A stretch of DNA of 64,000 nucleotides. Source: Novosphingobium fluoreni (GTDB lineage Bacteria; Pseudomonadota; Alphaproteobacteria; Sphingomonadales; Sphingomonadaceae). Location: positions 1 through 64,000 of the forward strand of contig NZ_JACIDY010000001.1 in NCBI RefSeq assembly GCF_014196615.1. The letters run 5' to 3'. Below, in pieces: positions 24,577-43,091 of this stretch. Numbering within the stretch: position 1 is the stretch's first letter; every line of letters begins with the position of its first letter. The position numbers and the translations under genes were made by a program. Below the pieces are notes generated by a model. It was not told the origin of the DNA. It was given only the letters and a program-made list of their open reading frames with translations, and did not search any database.

Positions 24577-25590
24577 TCCGGACCATCGCAGCTTTCTGAA
24601 GATCAGCAATTGCACGGCGGTGATCGCGGCGCAGATGGCCAGCACTTCCCAGAACGCCGCCGGGTCCTTGGCATCCGGCAGCCCTTCCACGTTCATCCCC
24701 AACAGCCCGGCAATGAAGTTCAGCGGCAGGAAGATCGTGGCGACGATCGCCAACTGAGACTGCGTGCGCGCATTGCGCTCCAGCAGGCGCGCCCGCACAT
24801 CATCCTGCAGCACCAGCGCGCTTTGGGTGGTGATGTCCAGATCATCGAGATAGCGGCGCAGGCGGTCGATCGTCTCGGCGATCTCGCGCCGGTCATGCGG
24901 CTCGAACCATTCCGGCGCATCGCGCGAGATGTTCTCCAACGCCTCGTGCTGGGGCGACATATAGCGCTTCAACTGCAGGCACTCACGCCGAATGCGCGAG
25001 ATTTCTGCCAGCATGGCCTTGTCCGCACAGTCGATCTCCCGCTCTTCCAGCGCGTCGATCGCATCGTCCAGATCGAGGATGACGTTGCCCATCCGCCCGA
25101 CCAGGTGCTTGGTCAGCGACGTGATCAGCGATCCCGCGTCGACCGGCCCTTGGCCCGCGTCCAGCTCATCGCGCGTATCCCGAGGCGTCTGCAGCGGAGC
25201 CCGGCGCAAAGTGACGAGGCGGGTGCCATCGCACCACACCTGCATCGAAACCATGTCCTCAGGCTCGGCGCCGGGGTTGAAGTTGATGCCGCGCAAAGTC
25301 GCCACCAGTGCGCCGTCTTCACGAAACGCGCGGGGGCGGGTGGCGTCGCTGGTCAGCAACTGCGCGGTCGGCGCGGAGATGGCGCAGTGCTCCATCAACC
25401 AGTCGCGGGCGCCCGGCTCTGTCCGGCACAAATGCACCCACAACATCTCACCGGGAACGGAGGGCTTCCACGCCCGGGCCGCCTCCCACCCGATTTCGCG
25501 CGCGCCGCCCCGCCCGTCCAGCACCCGGCCGAACAGCAGGGGCCCATCCAGCTCGCAATCATCGTTGTGCGTCAGATCATGCATCATCAT
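24571..25590 (-). CDS. CorA/ZntB-family divalent cation transporter
   Basis: A 339-residue inner-membrane protein. A long soluble N-terminal alpha/beta and helical domain precedes two C-terminal membrane helices. The first ends in the ion-selectivity motif GMN (in GLLGMNVEG, about 40 residues from the C-terminus). The sequence resembles the ZntB branch ([20 protein letters not shown]), so zinc, probably by proton-coupled transport, is more likely than magnesium. The start is uncertain: three consecutive ATG codons at 25590-25582 are reasonable, while 25659 would leave only 29 bases to the divergent ispG gene. It converges on the GNAT gene with a six-base overlap. Confidence 0.87.
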   Translation of the reverse strand: MMMHDLTHNDDCELDGPLLFGRVLDGRGGAREIGWEAARAWKPSVPGEMLWVHLCRTEPGARDWLMEHCAISAPTAQLLTSDATRPRAFREDGALVATLRGINFNPGAEPEDMVSMQVWCDGTRLVTLRRAPLQTPRDTRDELDAGQGPVDAGSLITSLTKHLVGRMGNVILDLDDAIDALEEREIDCADKAMLAEISRIRRECLQLKRYMSPQHEALENISRDAPEWFEPHDRREIAETIDRLRRYLDDLDITTQSALVLQDDVRARLLERNARTQSQLAIVATIFLPLNFIAGLLGMNVEGLPDAKDPAAFWEVLAICAAITAVQLLIFRKLRWSGS

Positions 25591-25688
25591 GGCTGCATGC
25601 CCCAACGCGGCAAACGGCAAAAGGTGCATGGCCGCATTTACCGAGAGTATGCCTTTCACCCGTCACGCGAAGCGCCTATACACGTCGC

Positions 25689-26825
25689 ATGTCCGCAATC
25701 CGTCCCTGGCGCACGATAGAGCGCCGCAAGAGCCGTCAGATCATGGTCGGCAAGGTCCCCGTCGGCGGCGATGCCCCGATCACGGTCCAGACCATGACCA
25801 ACACCCTCACCAGCGATGCCGGGGCCACGATCGACCAGATCCGCCGGTGCGAGGATGCCGGGGCGGACCTGATCCGCGTCTCCTGCCCCGATGTGGAAAG
25901 CACCGCCGCCTTCCATGAGATCGTCCGCGCCGCCAAGGTGCCGCTGATCGCCGACATCCACTTTCACTACAAGCGCGCCCTGGAGGCGGCGGATGCCGGT
26001 GCGGCGTGCCTGCGCATCAACCCCGGCAACATCGGCTCGGCAGAGCGCGTGGCCGAAGTCGTCCGCGCCGCCAAGGCCAACGGCTGCGCCATCCGCATCG
26101 GCGTCAATGCCGGCAGCCTGGAAAAGGACCTGCTGGAAAAGTACGGCGAGCCCTGCCCCGAGGCGCTGGTGGAATCCGCGCTCGATCACATCAAGCTGCT
26201 GCAGGACCACGATTTCCACGAATACAAGGTTGCGGTGAAAGCCAGCGACGTGTTCCTGGCCGTCGCCGCCTATCAGGGCCTGGCCGAAGCGGTGGACTGC
26301 CCGCTGCACCTGGGGATCACCGAGGCCGGTGGCCTGATCGGCGGCACGGTGAAATCATCGATCGGCATCGGCAACCTGCTGTGGGCGGGCATCGGCGACA
26401 CCTTGCGCGTCTCGCTCTCGGCCGAGCCGGAAGAGGAAGTGCGCGTCGGGTTCGAAATCCTCAAGGGTCTGGGCCTTCGCACGCGCGGCGTCCGGGTCGT
26501 CTCATGCCCATCCTGCGCGCGCCAGGGCTTCGATGTCATCCGCACTGTGGAGGCGCTGGAAACCCGGCTCTCGCACATCAAGACACCGATCTCGCTTTCC
26601 GTGCTGGGCTGTGTCGTCAACGGCCCCGGTGAGGCGCGTGAAACCGACATCGGCCTGACCGGCGGCGGCAACGGCAAGCATATGGTCTACCTCTCCGGCG
26701 TGACCGATCACCACGTCCAGTCCGAGGATATGCTGGACCACATCGTCTCGCTGGTGGAAGCCAAGGCCGCACAGATCGAAGCGGAGATGACCGACGCCGA
26801 CAAGGTCAGCGAAGCCGCGGAGTAG
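25689..26825 (+). CDS. ispG: (E)-4-hydroxy-3-methylbut-2-enyl-diphosphate synthase (flavodoxin)
   Basis: A 378-residue [4Fe-4S] enzyme of the MEP isoprenoid pathway. It converts 2-C-methylerythritol cyclodiphosphate to HMBPP. The TIM-barrel half opens with [20 protein letters not shown]. The cluster ligands are Cys273 and Cys276 (CPSCARQ) and Cys308 ([11 protein letters not shown]), followed by the conserved Glu of NGPGE. The ATG at 25689 gives [10 protein letters not shown] and normal length for the alphaproteobacterial short form; longer in-frame codons upstream run into the divergent gene. It stands as a single essential gene. A short-spaced divergent promoter region is shared with the CorA/ZntB gene. 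Confidence 0.95.
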   Translation: MSAIRPWRTIERRKSRQIMVGKVPVGGDAPITVQTMTNTLTSDAGATIDQIRRCEDAGADLIRVSCPDVESTAAFHEIVRAAKVPLIADIHFHYKRALEAADAGAACLRINPGNIGSAERVAEVVRAAKANGCAIRIGVNAGSLEKDLLEKYGEPCPEALVESALDHIKLLQDHDFHEYKVAVKASDVFLAVAAYQGLAEAVDCPLHLGITEAGGLIGGTVKSSIGIGNLLWAGIGDTLRVSLSAEPEEEVRVGFEILKGLGLRTRGVRVVSCPSCARQGFDVIRTVEALETRLSHIKTPISLSVLGCVVNGPGEARETDIGLTGGGNGKHMVYLSGVTDHHVQSEDMLDHIVSLVEAKAAQIEAEMTDADKVSEAAE

Positions 26826-26880
26826 GTCAATCAGCATTGCGCTGACGGGCTTACGCCCGCGTTCGTAGCTGGCCGCTGCG

Positions 26881-27309
26881 TCAGAAATGGATGTCGATGT
26901 AGTCGGTCAGGCCATCGCACCATTCGAATTCGCGCAGCCGGTAGTATCGCCGGTTCTGGGTAATGGCGAAATGCCAGTCCTTCGTGGCTTCGCACCGGCG
27001 GCCGACGTCAGGCGTATCGGTCATCCGGATCGTGCCGCGCAAGGTGAAGAAGCCTTTGCCGATCTCCGTCACGGTGCCATCCACGAACAGCCGACCGCTG
27101 CCGCCCGCCTGGGCCTGCGTGGCGGTCAGCCGCCAGCTCGATCCGCGAACCACCCGGACAGAGCCACGCGTGTTCCAGTCGATCCATTGCAGCGTTACGC
27201 CTTTGTTTTCGGCCAGGCGGCGGGCATCGCGGGGGCTGGTGATCGTCGTGCGGTCGGCCGGAGCGGCGGCGGTCAGCAAGGCGAGCGGCAGGAGCAGGGC
27301 ATGGCGCAT
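26881..27309 (-). CDS. Secreted hypothetical protein
   Basis: A 142-residue exported protein with a short signal peptide (MRHALLLPLALLTAAAPA). The mature part is beta-rich with two cysteines (GRRCEATKDWHF and EFEWCDGLTDYID) that could form a disulphide. The segment TEIGKGFFTLRGTIRM suggests a small beta-barrel or lipocalin-like fold. I do not recognise a family. An upstream in-frame codon at 27354 would hide the signal peptide, so 27309 is preferred. It converges toward ispG and stands alone. It is probably periplasmic or outer-membrane associated. Confidence 0.7.
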   Translation of the reverse strand: MRHALLLPLALLTAAAPADRTTITSPRDARRLAENKGVTLQWIDWNTRGSVRVVRGSSWRLTATQAQAGGSGRLFVDGTVTEIGKGFFTLRGTIRMTDTPDVGRRCEATKDWHFAITQNRRYYRLREFEWCDGLTDYIDIHF

Positions 27310-27427
27310 GCGCTGATCGTAGCAGCCCGTCCTGGTTTTGTCCCGCCACGGCACTCATGCCATCCTGGCTTCTTGCCAAGTGGGCCGATTTGGCAGACAG
27401 TAAACATCCATTTCGGATGTGGCGCGC

Positions 27428-27643
27428 ATGCTGAAGATGCTGTTCCTTCTGGGCCTGATCATCGCAGTCTGCGTCGGGCTGGGCGTCCTCGTGATGTCCA
27501 TTCGCAACCGCCGCCGCCGCCACCTCAGCCGCGCCCACCGCATCAGCGACTACGCCGAGCGGCAATCGCAATGGCGGACCTATCTGTCGCTCAACAAATC
27601 ACGCAGCGTGCGCCGAATCACCGATCAGCGCGAACCTGACTGA
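27428..27643 (+). CDS. Small single-pass membrane protein
   Basis: A 71-residue protein with one strong hydrophobic helix at residues 2-26 (MLFLLGLIIAVCVGLGVLVM), then a very basic cytoplasmic tail (IRNRRRRHLSRAH). A GTG at 27419 would add three residues. No family is recognised. Such proteins may anchor partners or adjust membrane complexes. It stands alone, upstream of a repeat-bearing intergenic region, and its coding potential rests on composition and a plausible topology only. Confidence 0.5.
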   Translation: MLKMLFLLGLIIAVCVGLGVLVMSIRNRRRRHLSRAHRISDYAERQSQWRTYLSLNKSRSVRRITDQREPD

Positions 27644-27693
27644 CGCGAGCGAGGCGGCCATTGCCTAGCGTAAGGCACGCCGGCTCCTTTTTC

Positions 27694-27766
27694 CCGTTCA
27701 TGTCGAGCGTAGTCGAGACACGTTAGCACCACGCCCACGTGCCTCGACTACGCTCGACACGAACGG
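27694..27766. repeat. Long inverted repeat with GTCGAGCGTAG core
   Basis: The left arm 27694-27722 (core TGTCGAGCGTAGTCGAG) and right arm 27738-27766 are near-perfect inverse copies of about 29 bases, separated by 15. Mismatches are few. This is a dispersed palindromic element type common in sphingomonad intergenic regions. It lies in the roughly 300-base gap between the small membrane protein and the rpoC terminator. Confidence 0.85.
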
Positions 27767-27874
27767 TGGGGGAAAATCCGCCTTTCAATCCACACCGCCA
27801 CCAGAGACGCGCCCGCCCCCTTCCGCTCGGACTCACATATCCGAACGATCGGCTTCCGATCCCACAACCCGCAA

Positions 27875-27906
27875 AGAAAAACCCCGCCGGATCGCTCCAG
27901 CGGGGT
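27875..27906 (-). terminator. rpoBC operon terminator
   Basis: On the minus strand a GC stem (ACCCCGC with GCGGGGT, interrupted by a loop of about 12 bases) is followed by TTTTTCTTT. It lies 35 bases after the rpoC stop. Confidence 0.85.
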
Positions 27907-27940
27907 CTTCCTGTTGTAGCCCTGAAGGCCGGCGCGAGGC

Positions 27941-32224
<4,284 letters not shown>

Positions 32225-32252
32225 ATTTCGCTCCAGTTCCCCTCCCGCTGGC

Positions 32253-32330
32253 GGGAGGGGCTAGGGGAGGGCCTGTTTTTTCTTTTCCGAGTGAGAGTCC
32301 GGCCAAACAGGCCCTCCCCCGGCCCCTCCC
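32253..32330. repeat. Long palindrome between rpoB and rpoC
   Basis: Arms 32253-32277 (GGGAGGGGCTAGGGG and onward to CCTGTTT) and 32305-32330 (AAACAGGCCC to CCCCTCCC) pair over about 25 bases with a two-base interruption. Flanking CTCCCGC/GCGGGAG (32243-32257) and a further partial copy to 32360 extend it. In the rpoBC mRNA this would be a very stable hairpin. It is of the same GC-rich style as the DUF559-flanking repeats, but no T-run follows on the minus strand, so it is not a simple terminator. Confidence 0.85.
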
Positions 32331-32399
32331 CAAGCCTCAACGAGTAAGGCCTGGGAGGGGAGATTTCAGACGCCCGCGCCTTGCGGCGGGGCGGTATTC

Positions 32400-36596
<4,197 letters not shown>

Positions 36597-36841
36597 GAGG
36601 GATCTATCGCCTTCTCGCTCTTGGCCGATCACGAAGACCGGCCACCATCGTTATCTCTCGCGAAATCACCGCCCAAAAGGCGGACCATCCAAACGCGACA
36701 AAGGCCGCGCATGCATGCCTGCCCAATAAGGCAGACCAGCAATTCGCAGCCTGTTGCGTCAGATGAATACCCAGACCGCTTCCTGTTCGTGACGTATCCC
36801 CGCGCTGGATCCGTCTTGCTCGAAGCGGTGAGTGAGGTCGG

Positions 36842-36870
36842 CATATAGGAGCACGACCTCGCAGAGTCAA
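36842..36870 (-). promoter_or_regulatory. Candidate rpoB promoter
   Basis: Read on minus: TTGACT (36870-36865), a 17-base spacer, then TATATG (36847-36842). This is a good match to the vegetative consensus. It gives a leader of roughly 240 bases before rpoB. The remainder of the 441-base gap between rpoB and groL holds this leader and the groL terminator. Confidence 0.6.
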
Positions 36871-36976
36871 TCACAGCCCGCGCACCCTAGCCCATGCACC
36901 ACGCGTGGAGCCGATCCGCGCGGTCTCGTGCTTTGAAGCCGATCTTTCTAGTCCGACGTCCTGGAAGCGCTTAGCA

Positions 36977-37010
36977 AAGCAAAAGGCCGGGGGATCGCTC
37001 CCCCGGCCTT
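36977..37010 (-). terminator. groESL operon terminator
   Basis: A perfect 12-bp stem (AAGGCCGGGGGA with TCCCCCGGCCTT, four-base loop), followed on minus by TTTTGCTTTG. It lies about 28 bases after the groL stop. Confidence 0.88.
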
Positions 37011-37037
37011 CGGTATGCTTGGACTGAATGACTGGCC

Positions 37038-38696
<1,659 letters not shown>

Positions 38697-38731
38697 TTAT
38701 TTATAAAAGAGATACGAAGAAGCGATCAATC

Positions 38732-39019
38732 TCAGGCGATGACGCCGAGGATGTCCGATTCCTTCATGATCAGCAGGTCTTCACCGTCGACCTTCACCTC
38801 GGTGCCCGACCACTTGCCGAACAGTACGCGATCGCCGACCTTGACGTCGAGCGGGGTGATCGTGCCGTTTTCGGCGCGAGCGCCGGTGCCGGCGGAGACG
38901 ATCTCGCCCTCGGCGGGCTTTTCCTTGGCGCTATCAGGGATGATGATGCCGCCGGCCGTCTTTTCTTCAGCCTCTACGCGGCGCACGAGAACACGGTCGT
39001 GCAGCGGACGAAAACCCAT
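38732..39019 (-). CDS. groS: 10 kDa co-chaperonin GroES
   Basis: A 95-residue lid of the GroEL chaperonin. It starts [20 protein letters not shown]. The mobile-loop region is [16 protein letters not shown], and the protein ends ESDILGVIA. The ATG at 39019 is chosen over an upstream codon at 39130 because the family start is here and the longer frame crosses the CIRCE operator and promoter. First gene of groESL. Heat induction through HrcA is predicted from the operator upstream. Confidence 0.97.
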   Translation of the reverse strand: MGFRPLHDRVLVRRVEAEEKTAGGIIIPDSAKEKPAEGEIVSAGTGARAENGTITPLDVKVGDRVLFGKWSGTEVKVDGEDLLIMKESDILGVIA

Positions 39020-39052
39020 GGGATTCTCCCTATCCAGTAAACATGAAAGATC

Positions 39053-39079
39053 TTGGCACTCCCAGGTCGAGAGTGCCAG
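39053..39079. promoter_or_regulatory. CIRCE operator (HrcA binding site)
   Basis: TTGGCACTC, nine bases, GAGTGCCAG: one change in each arm from the CIRCE consensus TTAGCACTC-N9-GAGTGCTAA, compensating to keep most of the dyad. It lies just downstream of the groES promoter, between it and the start codon, where HrcA would block transcription until heat stress. Confidence 0.92.
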
Positions 39080-39086
39080 CGGGCGG

Positions 39087-39115
39087 GATATGGTTCGATG
39101 CCGTGCCCGCGTCAA
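39087..39115 (-). promoter_or_regulatory. groESL promoter
   Basis: On minus, TTGACG (39115-39110), a 17-base spacer, then CATATC (39092-39087). Transcription would begin at about 39080, at the edge of the CIRCE dyad. Confidence 0.65.
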
Positions 39116-39158
39116 GCACACTGGGAACAAAAATTGATATTTGAATTACAGGTTCGGC

Positions 39159-40565
39159 TCAGCCGAAGGTCGCGCTCGGCAGAAGGTTGAAACGGGCCCG
39201 GCCGACCCAGCGGATCAGCAGCAGGATCGCCGCGACGGTAAGGCCCACGGCCAATCCGATCCACACGCCGATGCCTTCCAGTCGGGTGTTGAAGCCCAGC
39301 CAATAGGCGGTGGTGAAACCGGCGAGCCAGTAGCTGACCACGGCGATCACCATCGGCATGCGCGTATCCTGAAGTCCGCGCAGCACGCCCGCGATCACCG
39401 CCTGCGCGCCGTCGACCAATTGGAATGCAGCGGCCACGGCAAGGTACTGGATGGCGAACACGATCATCGCCGCATTCTCAGGCGCATTGATATCGATATA
39501 GGCGGCGACGATCAGGCGCGGCACCAGCAGCATGGCGGCGGCGGACACGCCGACGAAGGCCATGCACACCAGGAACGCGGCCCAACCGGCGCGGCCCACC
39601 GCCTCGCGATCGCGGGCGCCGAAGTGATAGCCGACGCGGATCGTCGCGGCCTGGCCGATGCCGAACGGCACCTGGAAGAAGATCGAGGCGATCTGCAACG
39701 CCACCGTGTGCGCCGCCAGTTGCGCCTCACCGATGCGGCCCATCAGGAACGCGGCGGAGCTGAACAGGCCGCCCTCCGCCATCAGGGTCAGCGCGATCGG
39801 CAGGCCCAGCGCGACGATCTGGCGCATCCGCGACCATTCCGGCCGCCACCAGCGACCGAAGATATGCATGCGCCGCAGCCTCCGGTCCGAGCGGATGGCG
39901 AGGCAGTAGGCCAGCACCGTCAGACACGCGGTGATGAAGCTGGCGAGCGGTGAGCCCAGCAGCCCCAGCGGCGGCATGCCCAGATGGCCGAACACCAGCG
40001 CCCAGTTGCCCAGTGCGTTCACGCCGATCGCTATGGCGGTGATCACGGTGGCGAAGATCGGGCGGCCCATGGCAGATACGAATGTGCGCAGGACGTTGAC
40101 CACCAGCATCGGGATCACGCTGAGCGCGCAGACACGCAGGAAATCGCCCGCCAGCTTGGCCAGCACCGGCGTCTGGCCGGTGGCGCGCACCATCGCCTCG
40201 CCGTTGAAGCACACCGCGATGCCGCCGATTCCCAGGAAGACGCAGAGCCACAAGGCCATGCGCACCGAGCGGCGCACTTCGCGCACCGCATGGCGGCGGC
40301 GGCCCAGCTCCGCCGCGATCAGCGCGGCGACGGCCCCGGTCAGGCCGTAGAACGCCATCAGCATTACCGCGAAGATCGCCACGGCCAGGCTGGACGCCGC
40401 CAGAGGCTCCTGCCCCAGGCGCGAAACGAACATGACGTCGGTGGCGAACACCGCCATCTGCAGGATGTTGGCCGCCGCCAGTGGCCCTGCCAGACGCAGC
40501 GTCGCGATCAGTTCCGTGCGGAACTGGCCGGGTGCGGGGCGGGTGAGGATCGGGGCGGCAGTCAT
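39159..40565 (-). CDS. MATE-family multidrug/metabolite exporter
   Basis: A 468-residue inner-membrane protein with about 12 hydrophobic segments in two related halves, typical of MATE (multi antimicrobial extrusion) transporters. Start MTAAPILTRPAPGQFRTEL is followed by TLRLAGPLAAANILQMAVF. Other blocks include GLPIALTLMAEGGLF and the second-half ALQIASIFFQVPFGIGQA. It should export cationic compounds using a sodium or proton gradient; the actual substrates are unknown. The ATG at 40565 is preferred; the frame extends 127 codons further upstream, but that leader is Arg/Pro-rich and not membrane-like. It lies 46 bases upstream of the groES promoter on the same strand but is not part of that operon. 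Confidence 0.9.
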   Translation of the reverse strand: MTAAPILTRPAPGQFRTELIATLRLAGPLAAANILQMAVFATDVMFVSRLGQEPLAASSLAVAIFAVMLMAFYGLTGAVAALIAAELGRRRHAVREVRRSVRMALWLCVFLGIGGIAVCFNGEAMVRATGQTPVLAKLAGDFLRVCALSVIPMLVVNVLRTFVSAMGRPIFATVITAIAIGVNALGNWALVFGHLGMPPLGLLGSPLASFITACLTVLAYCLAIRSDRRLRRMHIFGRWWRPEWSRMRQIVALGLPIALTLMAEGGLFSSAAFLMGRIGEAQLAAHTVALQIASIFFQVPFGIGQAATIRVGYHFGARDREAVGRAGWAAFLVCMAFVGVSAAAMLLVPRLIVAAYIDINAPENAAMIVFAIQYLAVAAAFQLVDGAQAVIAGVLRGLQDTRMPMVIAVVSYWLAGFTTAYWLGFNTRLEGIGVWIGLAVGLTVAAILLLIRWVGRARFNLLPSATFG

Positions 40566-40746
40566 CGTCCGGTCATGCGTTGCGGGCCGCCAGGCTCGGC
40601 GGAACGGTTCGATAGGCGCAGGGGCGGCAAGGGGAAAGGAAAATCGGCCTGTCCTGCCGCTTTCATGCCCTTGCGCCGTGACTTCGCTCGACATGATCGG
40701 GCGGTTGTGCTGGGGGCATGCAGGCTTGCCAGCCACGAGGATCACG

Positions 40747-41136
40747 ATGCGCCGAACCTGTCTTGTCGCCCTAGCTCTTTTGGCGCTGGCCGCCTGCGCT
40801 CCGCGCAAGCCGGACGCCGGGGGCGAGGGGCAGACGAGCGGCGCAAGCAAGGCCCCGCCCGCTTTCGCCATTTGCGCAGGCTGCCATTCGATCAGGCCAG
40901 GCGGCGGCGGTTCGGGACCCAGCCTGGCAGGCGTCTGGGGGCGCAAGGCGGGTACCTTGCCTGGCTACCCCTATAGCGAGGCGCTGGCGAAGTCCGGCAT
41001 CGTGTGGGACGACAAATCGTTAGACCGCTGGCTGGCGGGACCGATCCAGATGGTGCCCGGCACCAAGATGGTCTTCGGCATTCCCGACCAAGGCGCGCGC
41101 AAGGACGTGGTCGATTATCTGAAGACGCTGAAATAG
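40747..41136 (+). CDS. Lipoprotein c-type cytochrome
   Basis: A 129-residue class-I-type cytochrome c. A lipoprotein signal peptide (MRRTCLVALALLALAAC) ends in a lipobox with the acylated Cys17. The heme motif is CAGCH, followed by GPSLAGVWGRKAG. The axial Met lies in PGTKMVFG, and the C-terminal helix is DVVDYLKTL. Periplasmic, membrane-tethered, probably an electron carrier to an oxidase or peroxidase. It is divergent from the MATE gene and convergent with the secreted protein at 41215-41793, so no operon partner indicates the pathway. The fold resembles cytochrome c552/c2-like proteins of mitochondrial type. Confidence 0.9.
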   Translation: MRRTCLVALALLALAACAPRKPDAGGEGQTSGASKAPPAFAICAGCHSIRPGGGGSGPSLAGVWGRKAGTLPGYPYSEALAKSGIVWDDKSLDRWLAGPIQMVPGTKMVFGIPDQGARKDVVDYLKTLK

Positions 41137-41140
41137 CAAA

Positions 41141-41190
41141 AGCAGCGACGCTCCCCCGAGGTGTGTCGGGGAGGGGAAGGCGCCGCTGCT
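41141..41190. terminator. Convergent-gene hairpin
   Basis: AGCAGCG (41141-41147) pairs with CGCTGCT (41184-41190), enclosing a CTCCCC/GGGGAG inner stem. Located between the cytochrome c stop and the stop of the opposing gene; no strong T-run. Confidence 0.5.
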
Positions 41191-41214
41191 CGCGGGGGGA
41201 CTAGAAGAGCCGGA

Positions 41215-41793
41215 TCAGACCTTCTGCCCAGGCTCGGCTTTCGGCGGACTTGCGGGAACCACGGCCTTGACCGGGGTGGGTGCGCTGCTGGTCGCCGTCT
41301 GGCACCCGTCGGAGGCGGCTTGCGTTACCTTGGGCTGCGCGCTGCTGCCGTCAGAGCTGTAGGACACCGTGCGCGTGCAACCGTTGGTGTCCGTACTGGA
41401 CGAGAAGTAGCTGACTTGCGCGCCTTGCGGCAGCGTCCCGGTCATGGTGAAGCCGGGCTGGACGATGCCGCCACTCTGTTGCGCCAATGCCGCCTGCTGC
41501 AAGGCGATCTGCTGCGTCACGGCGGCGCGCTGCATCATCGCGTGCATCTGCGCGTCCATCATGGCCGAGATGCGCTCCATCTCGGCAAAAGGATCGGCCT
41601 TGCTGACCTGCTGCATCGGCGGCACGAACTGGACTTGCGGCGCGACATCGCCGGTATAGCGCACCTCCACCACTTGCCCGTCCGGCGTAGCGACGTTCAT
41701 GGCGTGGATCTTTTGGGTGGCGGCTTGGGCGACGCCAGCCCCGAGCAGCGCGACGGCGGCTCCGGCGAAACAATACTTGGCAATCTTGCGCAT
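41215..41793 (-). CDS. Secreted hypothetical protein
   Basis: A 192-residue exported protein with a clear signal peptide (MRKIAKYCFAGAAVALLGAG, cleavage after AQA). The mature N-terminal part contains a short beta segment (VATPDGQVVEVRYTG). A central Met/Gln/Ala-rich helix follows (MERISAMMDAQMHAMMQRAA), then a Thr/Ser-rich section with two cysteines (TNGCTRTVSYSS, SDGCQTATSSA) that may form a disulphide. No family recognised. The ATG at 41793 is chosen for the signal peptide; the longer frame to 41901 is not plausible. Probably periplasmic, possibly coiled-coil and metal-interacting given the Met and His content, but that is speculation. Confidence 0.7.
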   Translation of the reverse strand: MRKIAKYCFAGAAVALLGAGVAQAATQKIHAMNVATPDGQVVEVRYTGDVAPQVQFVPPMQQVSKADPFAEMERISAMMDAQMHAMMQRAAVTQQIALQQAALAQQSGGIVQPGFTMTGTLPQGAQVSYFSSSTDTNGCTRTVSYSSDGSSAQPKVTQAASDGCQTATSSAPTPVKAVVPASPPKAEPGQKV

Positions 41794-41906
41794 CGGCGGA
41801 TCACTCCTTCGACTCTTCGAATGCGAGACGGGGAAGCTGCGACCGCGAAGCTGAACGGCGGATGACGAAGGGGGCGCGATAGCCCGCTTGAAGGTTACCA
41901 TGCTCC

Positions 41907-41990
41907 GTCGCCCCGGACTTGATCCGGGGCCCCGCTGTCTCGTGGGGTCACGGAAGAAAAGCGGGATCCCGGGTCAGGCCCGGGATGACG
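41907..41990. repeat. Pair of small intergenic palindromes
   Basis: GTCGCCCCGGACTTGATCC with GGGGCC (41907-41932), then after about 28 bases GCGGGATCCCGGGTCAGG with CCCGGGATGACG (41961-41990). Both are short hairpins of a dispersed alphaproteobacterial repeat family. They lie in the 320-base gap between the secreted protein and the rplL terminator. Confidence 0.75.
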
Positions 41991-42053
41991 ATGCCGTTGG
42001 TTGTAAGGAAGGTGGTCGCAAGGAAGGCTGTGCCAGGTCGCCTGCCCCATACG

Positions 42054-42083
42054 AAAAAGGGCGGCCCCGAAGGACCGCCCTTT
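42054..42083 (-). terminator. rplJL terminator
   Basis: On minus: AAAGGGCGG with CCGCCCTTT around a short loop, followed by TT and C/G. The stem lies about 34 bases after the rplL stop. Its position suggests that rplJL is a separate transcript from rpoBC here. Confidence 0.75.
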
Positions 42084-42116
42084 CCTGTTCCAATCCGAAG
42101 GATCGGAAGAAGTCGA

Positions 42117-42494
42117 TTACTTGACCTCGACGGTGCCGCCGGCTTCCTCGATCTTCTTCTTGATTTCCTCGGCCTCGGCCTTGTTCACGCCTTCCTTGAT
42201 CGCCTTGGGGGCGCCCTCGACCAGAGCCTTGGCTTCGGCGAGACCCAGCGACGTGATGGCGCGGACTTCCTTGATGACCTGGATCTTCTTGCCGCCGTCA
42301 CCGGTCAGGATGACGTCGAATTCGGTCTTCTCTTCAACCGCTTCGGCAGCAGCGCCACCGCCGGCAGGGCCAGCAACGGCAACGGCGGCAGCGGCGGAAA
42401 CGCCCCATGCCTCTTCCAGAGCCTTGGCGAGGTCAGCGGCCTCGAGAACGGTCAGCTTCGAGAGTTCTTCAACGAGATTGGCGATATCGGCCAT
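42117..42494 (-). CDS. rplL: 50S ribosomal protein L7/L12
   Basis: A 125-residue acidic stalk protein. The N-terminal dimerisation part ([23 protein letters not shown], written here in two pieces by the Leu-rich helix) is followed by an Ala/Gly-rich hinge and the globular C-terminal domain ([40 protein letters not shown]). It ends AGGTVEVK, as in most bacteria. It binds L10 as dimers and recruits translation factors. It lies 81 bases after rplJ and before a terminator. In contrast to the standard order, rpoB does not follow. Confidence 0.97.
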   Translation of the reverse strand: MADIANLVEELSKLTVLEAADLAKALEEAWGVSAAAAVAVAGPAGGGAAAEAVEEKTEFDVILTGDGGKKIQVIKEVRAITSLGLAEAKALVEGAPKAIKEGVNKAEAEEIKKKIEEAGGTVEVK

Positions 42495-42575
42495 GGTATT
42501 TCACTCCTAATTGTGGACCCGGCGCCGAGCGGCGGCCGGGCAAATCGCTTGAAAACTTTGCCTGAGCTTGAAAGC

Positions 42576-43091
42576 TTAAGCGGCGTCCTTCTCGGCGTAG
42601 GCGTTGAAGACGCGCGCCAGCTTGGACGCCGGAGCGACCGTGAGCTGGGCGATCTTGGTCGCCGGTGCCTGGATGAGGCCGATAAGCGTGCCACGCATCT
42701 CGTCGAGCGAGGGCATCGAGGCGAGCGCCTTGATGCCGTCCGCGTTCAGAACATGCGTGCCCATCGAACCGCCGACGATCTCGATCTTGTCGGTCGTCTT
42801 GGCGAAGTCCACGACTGCCTTGGCGGCAGCGACGGGATCGACCGAAGTGGCAATCGCCGTCGGACCCGAAAACATCGTGTCGATGCCTTCATAGTCCGTG
42901 TTCTTGATGGCAAGCTGGGCAAGTTTGTTCTTCGCCACCTTGTAGGTCGCGCCCGCATCGCGGATCTTTAAGCGCAGGGCGGTGGACTGGGCCACCGACA
43001 TGCCGAGATTGCGGGTGATGACCACCACGCCGACCTCGTTGAAGACCGCGTTGAGCGAAGCAACCGAATCGGCTTTCTGCGAACGATCCAT
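42576..43091 (-). CDS. rplJ: 50S ribosomal protein L10
   Basis: A 171-residue base of the ribosomal stalk. It binds 23S rRNA and carries L7/L12 dimers on its C-terminal helix (ASKLARVFNAYAEKDAA). The N-terminal domain shows MDRSQKADSVASLNAVFNE and VVITRNLGMSVAQ. Family-length, ATG at 43091 with GGAGTAAGGC just upstream. In bacteria the L10-L12 complex represses its own operon by binding the leader RNA; a 300-base leader is present here. The pair rplJ-rplL is transcribed together on minus. Confidence 0.97.
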   Translation of the reverse strand: MDRSQKADSVASLNAVFNEVGVVVITRNLGMSVAQSTALRLKIRDAGATYKVAKNKLAQLAIKNTDYEGIDTMFSGPTAIATSVDPVAAAKAVVDFAKTTDKIEIVGGSMGTHVLNADGIKALASMPSLDEMRGTLIGLIQAPATKIAQLTVAPASKLARVFNAYAEKDAA

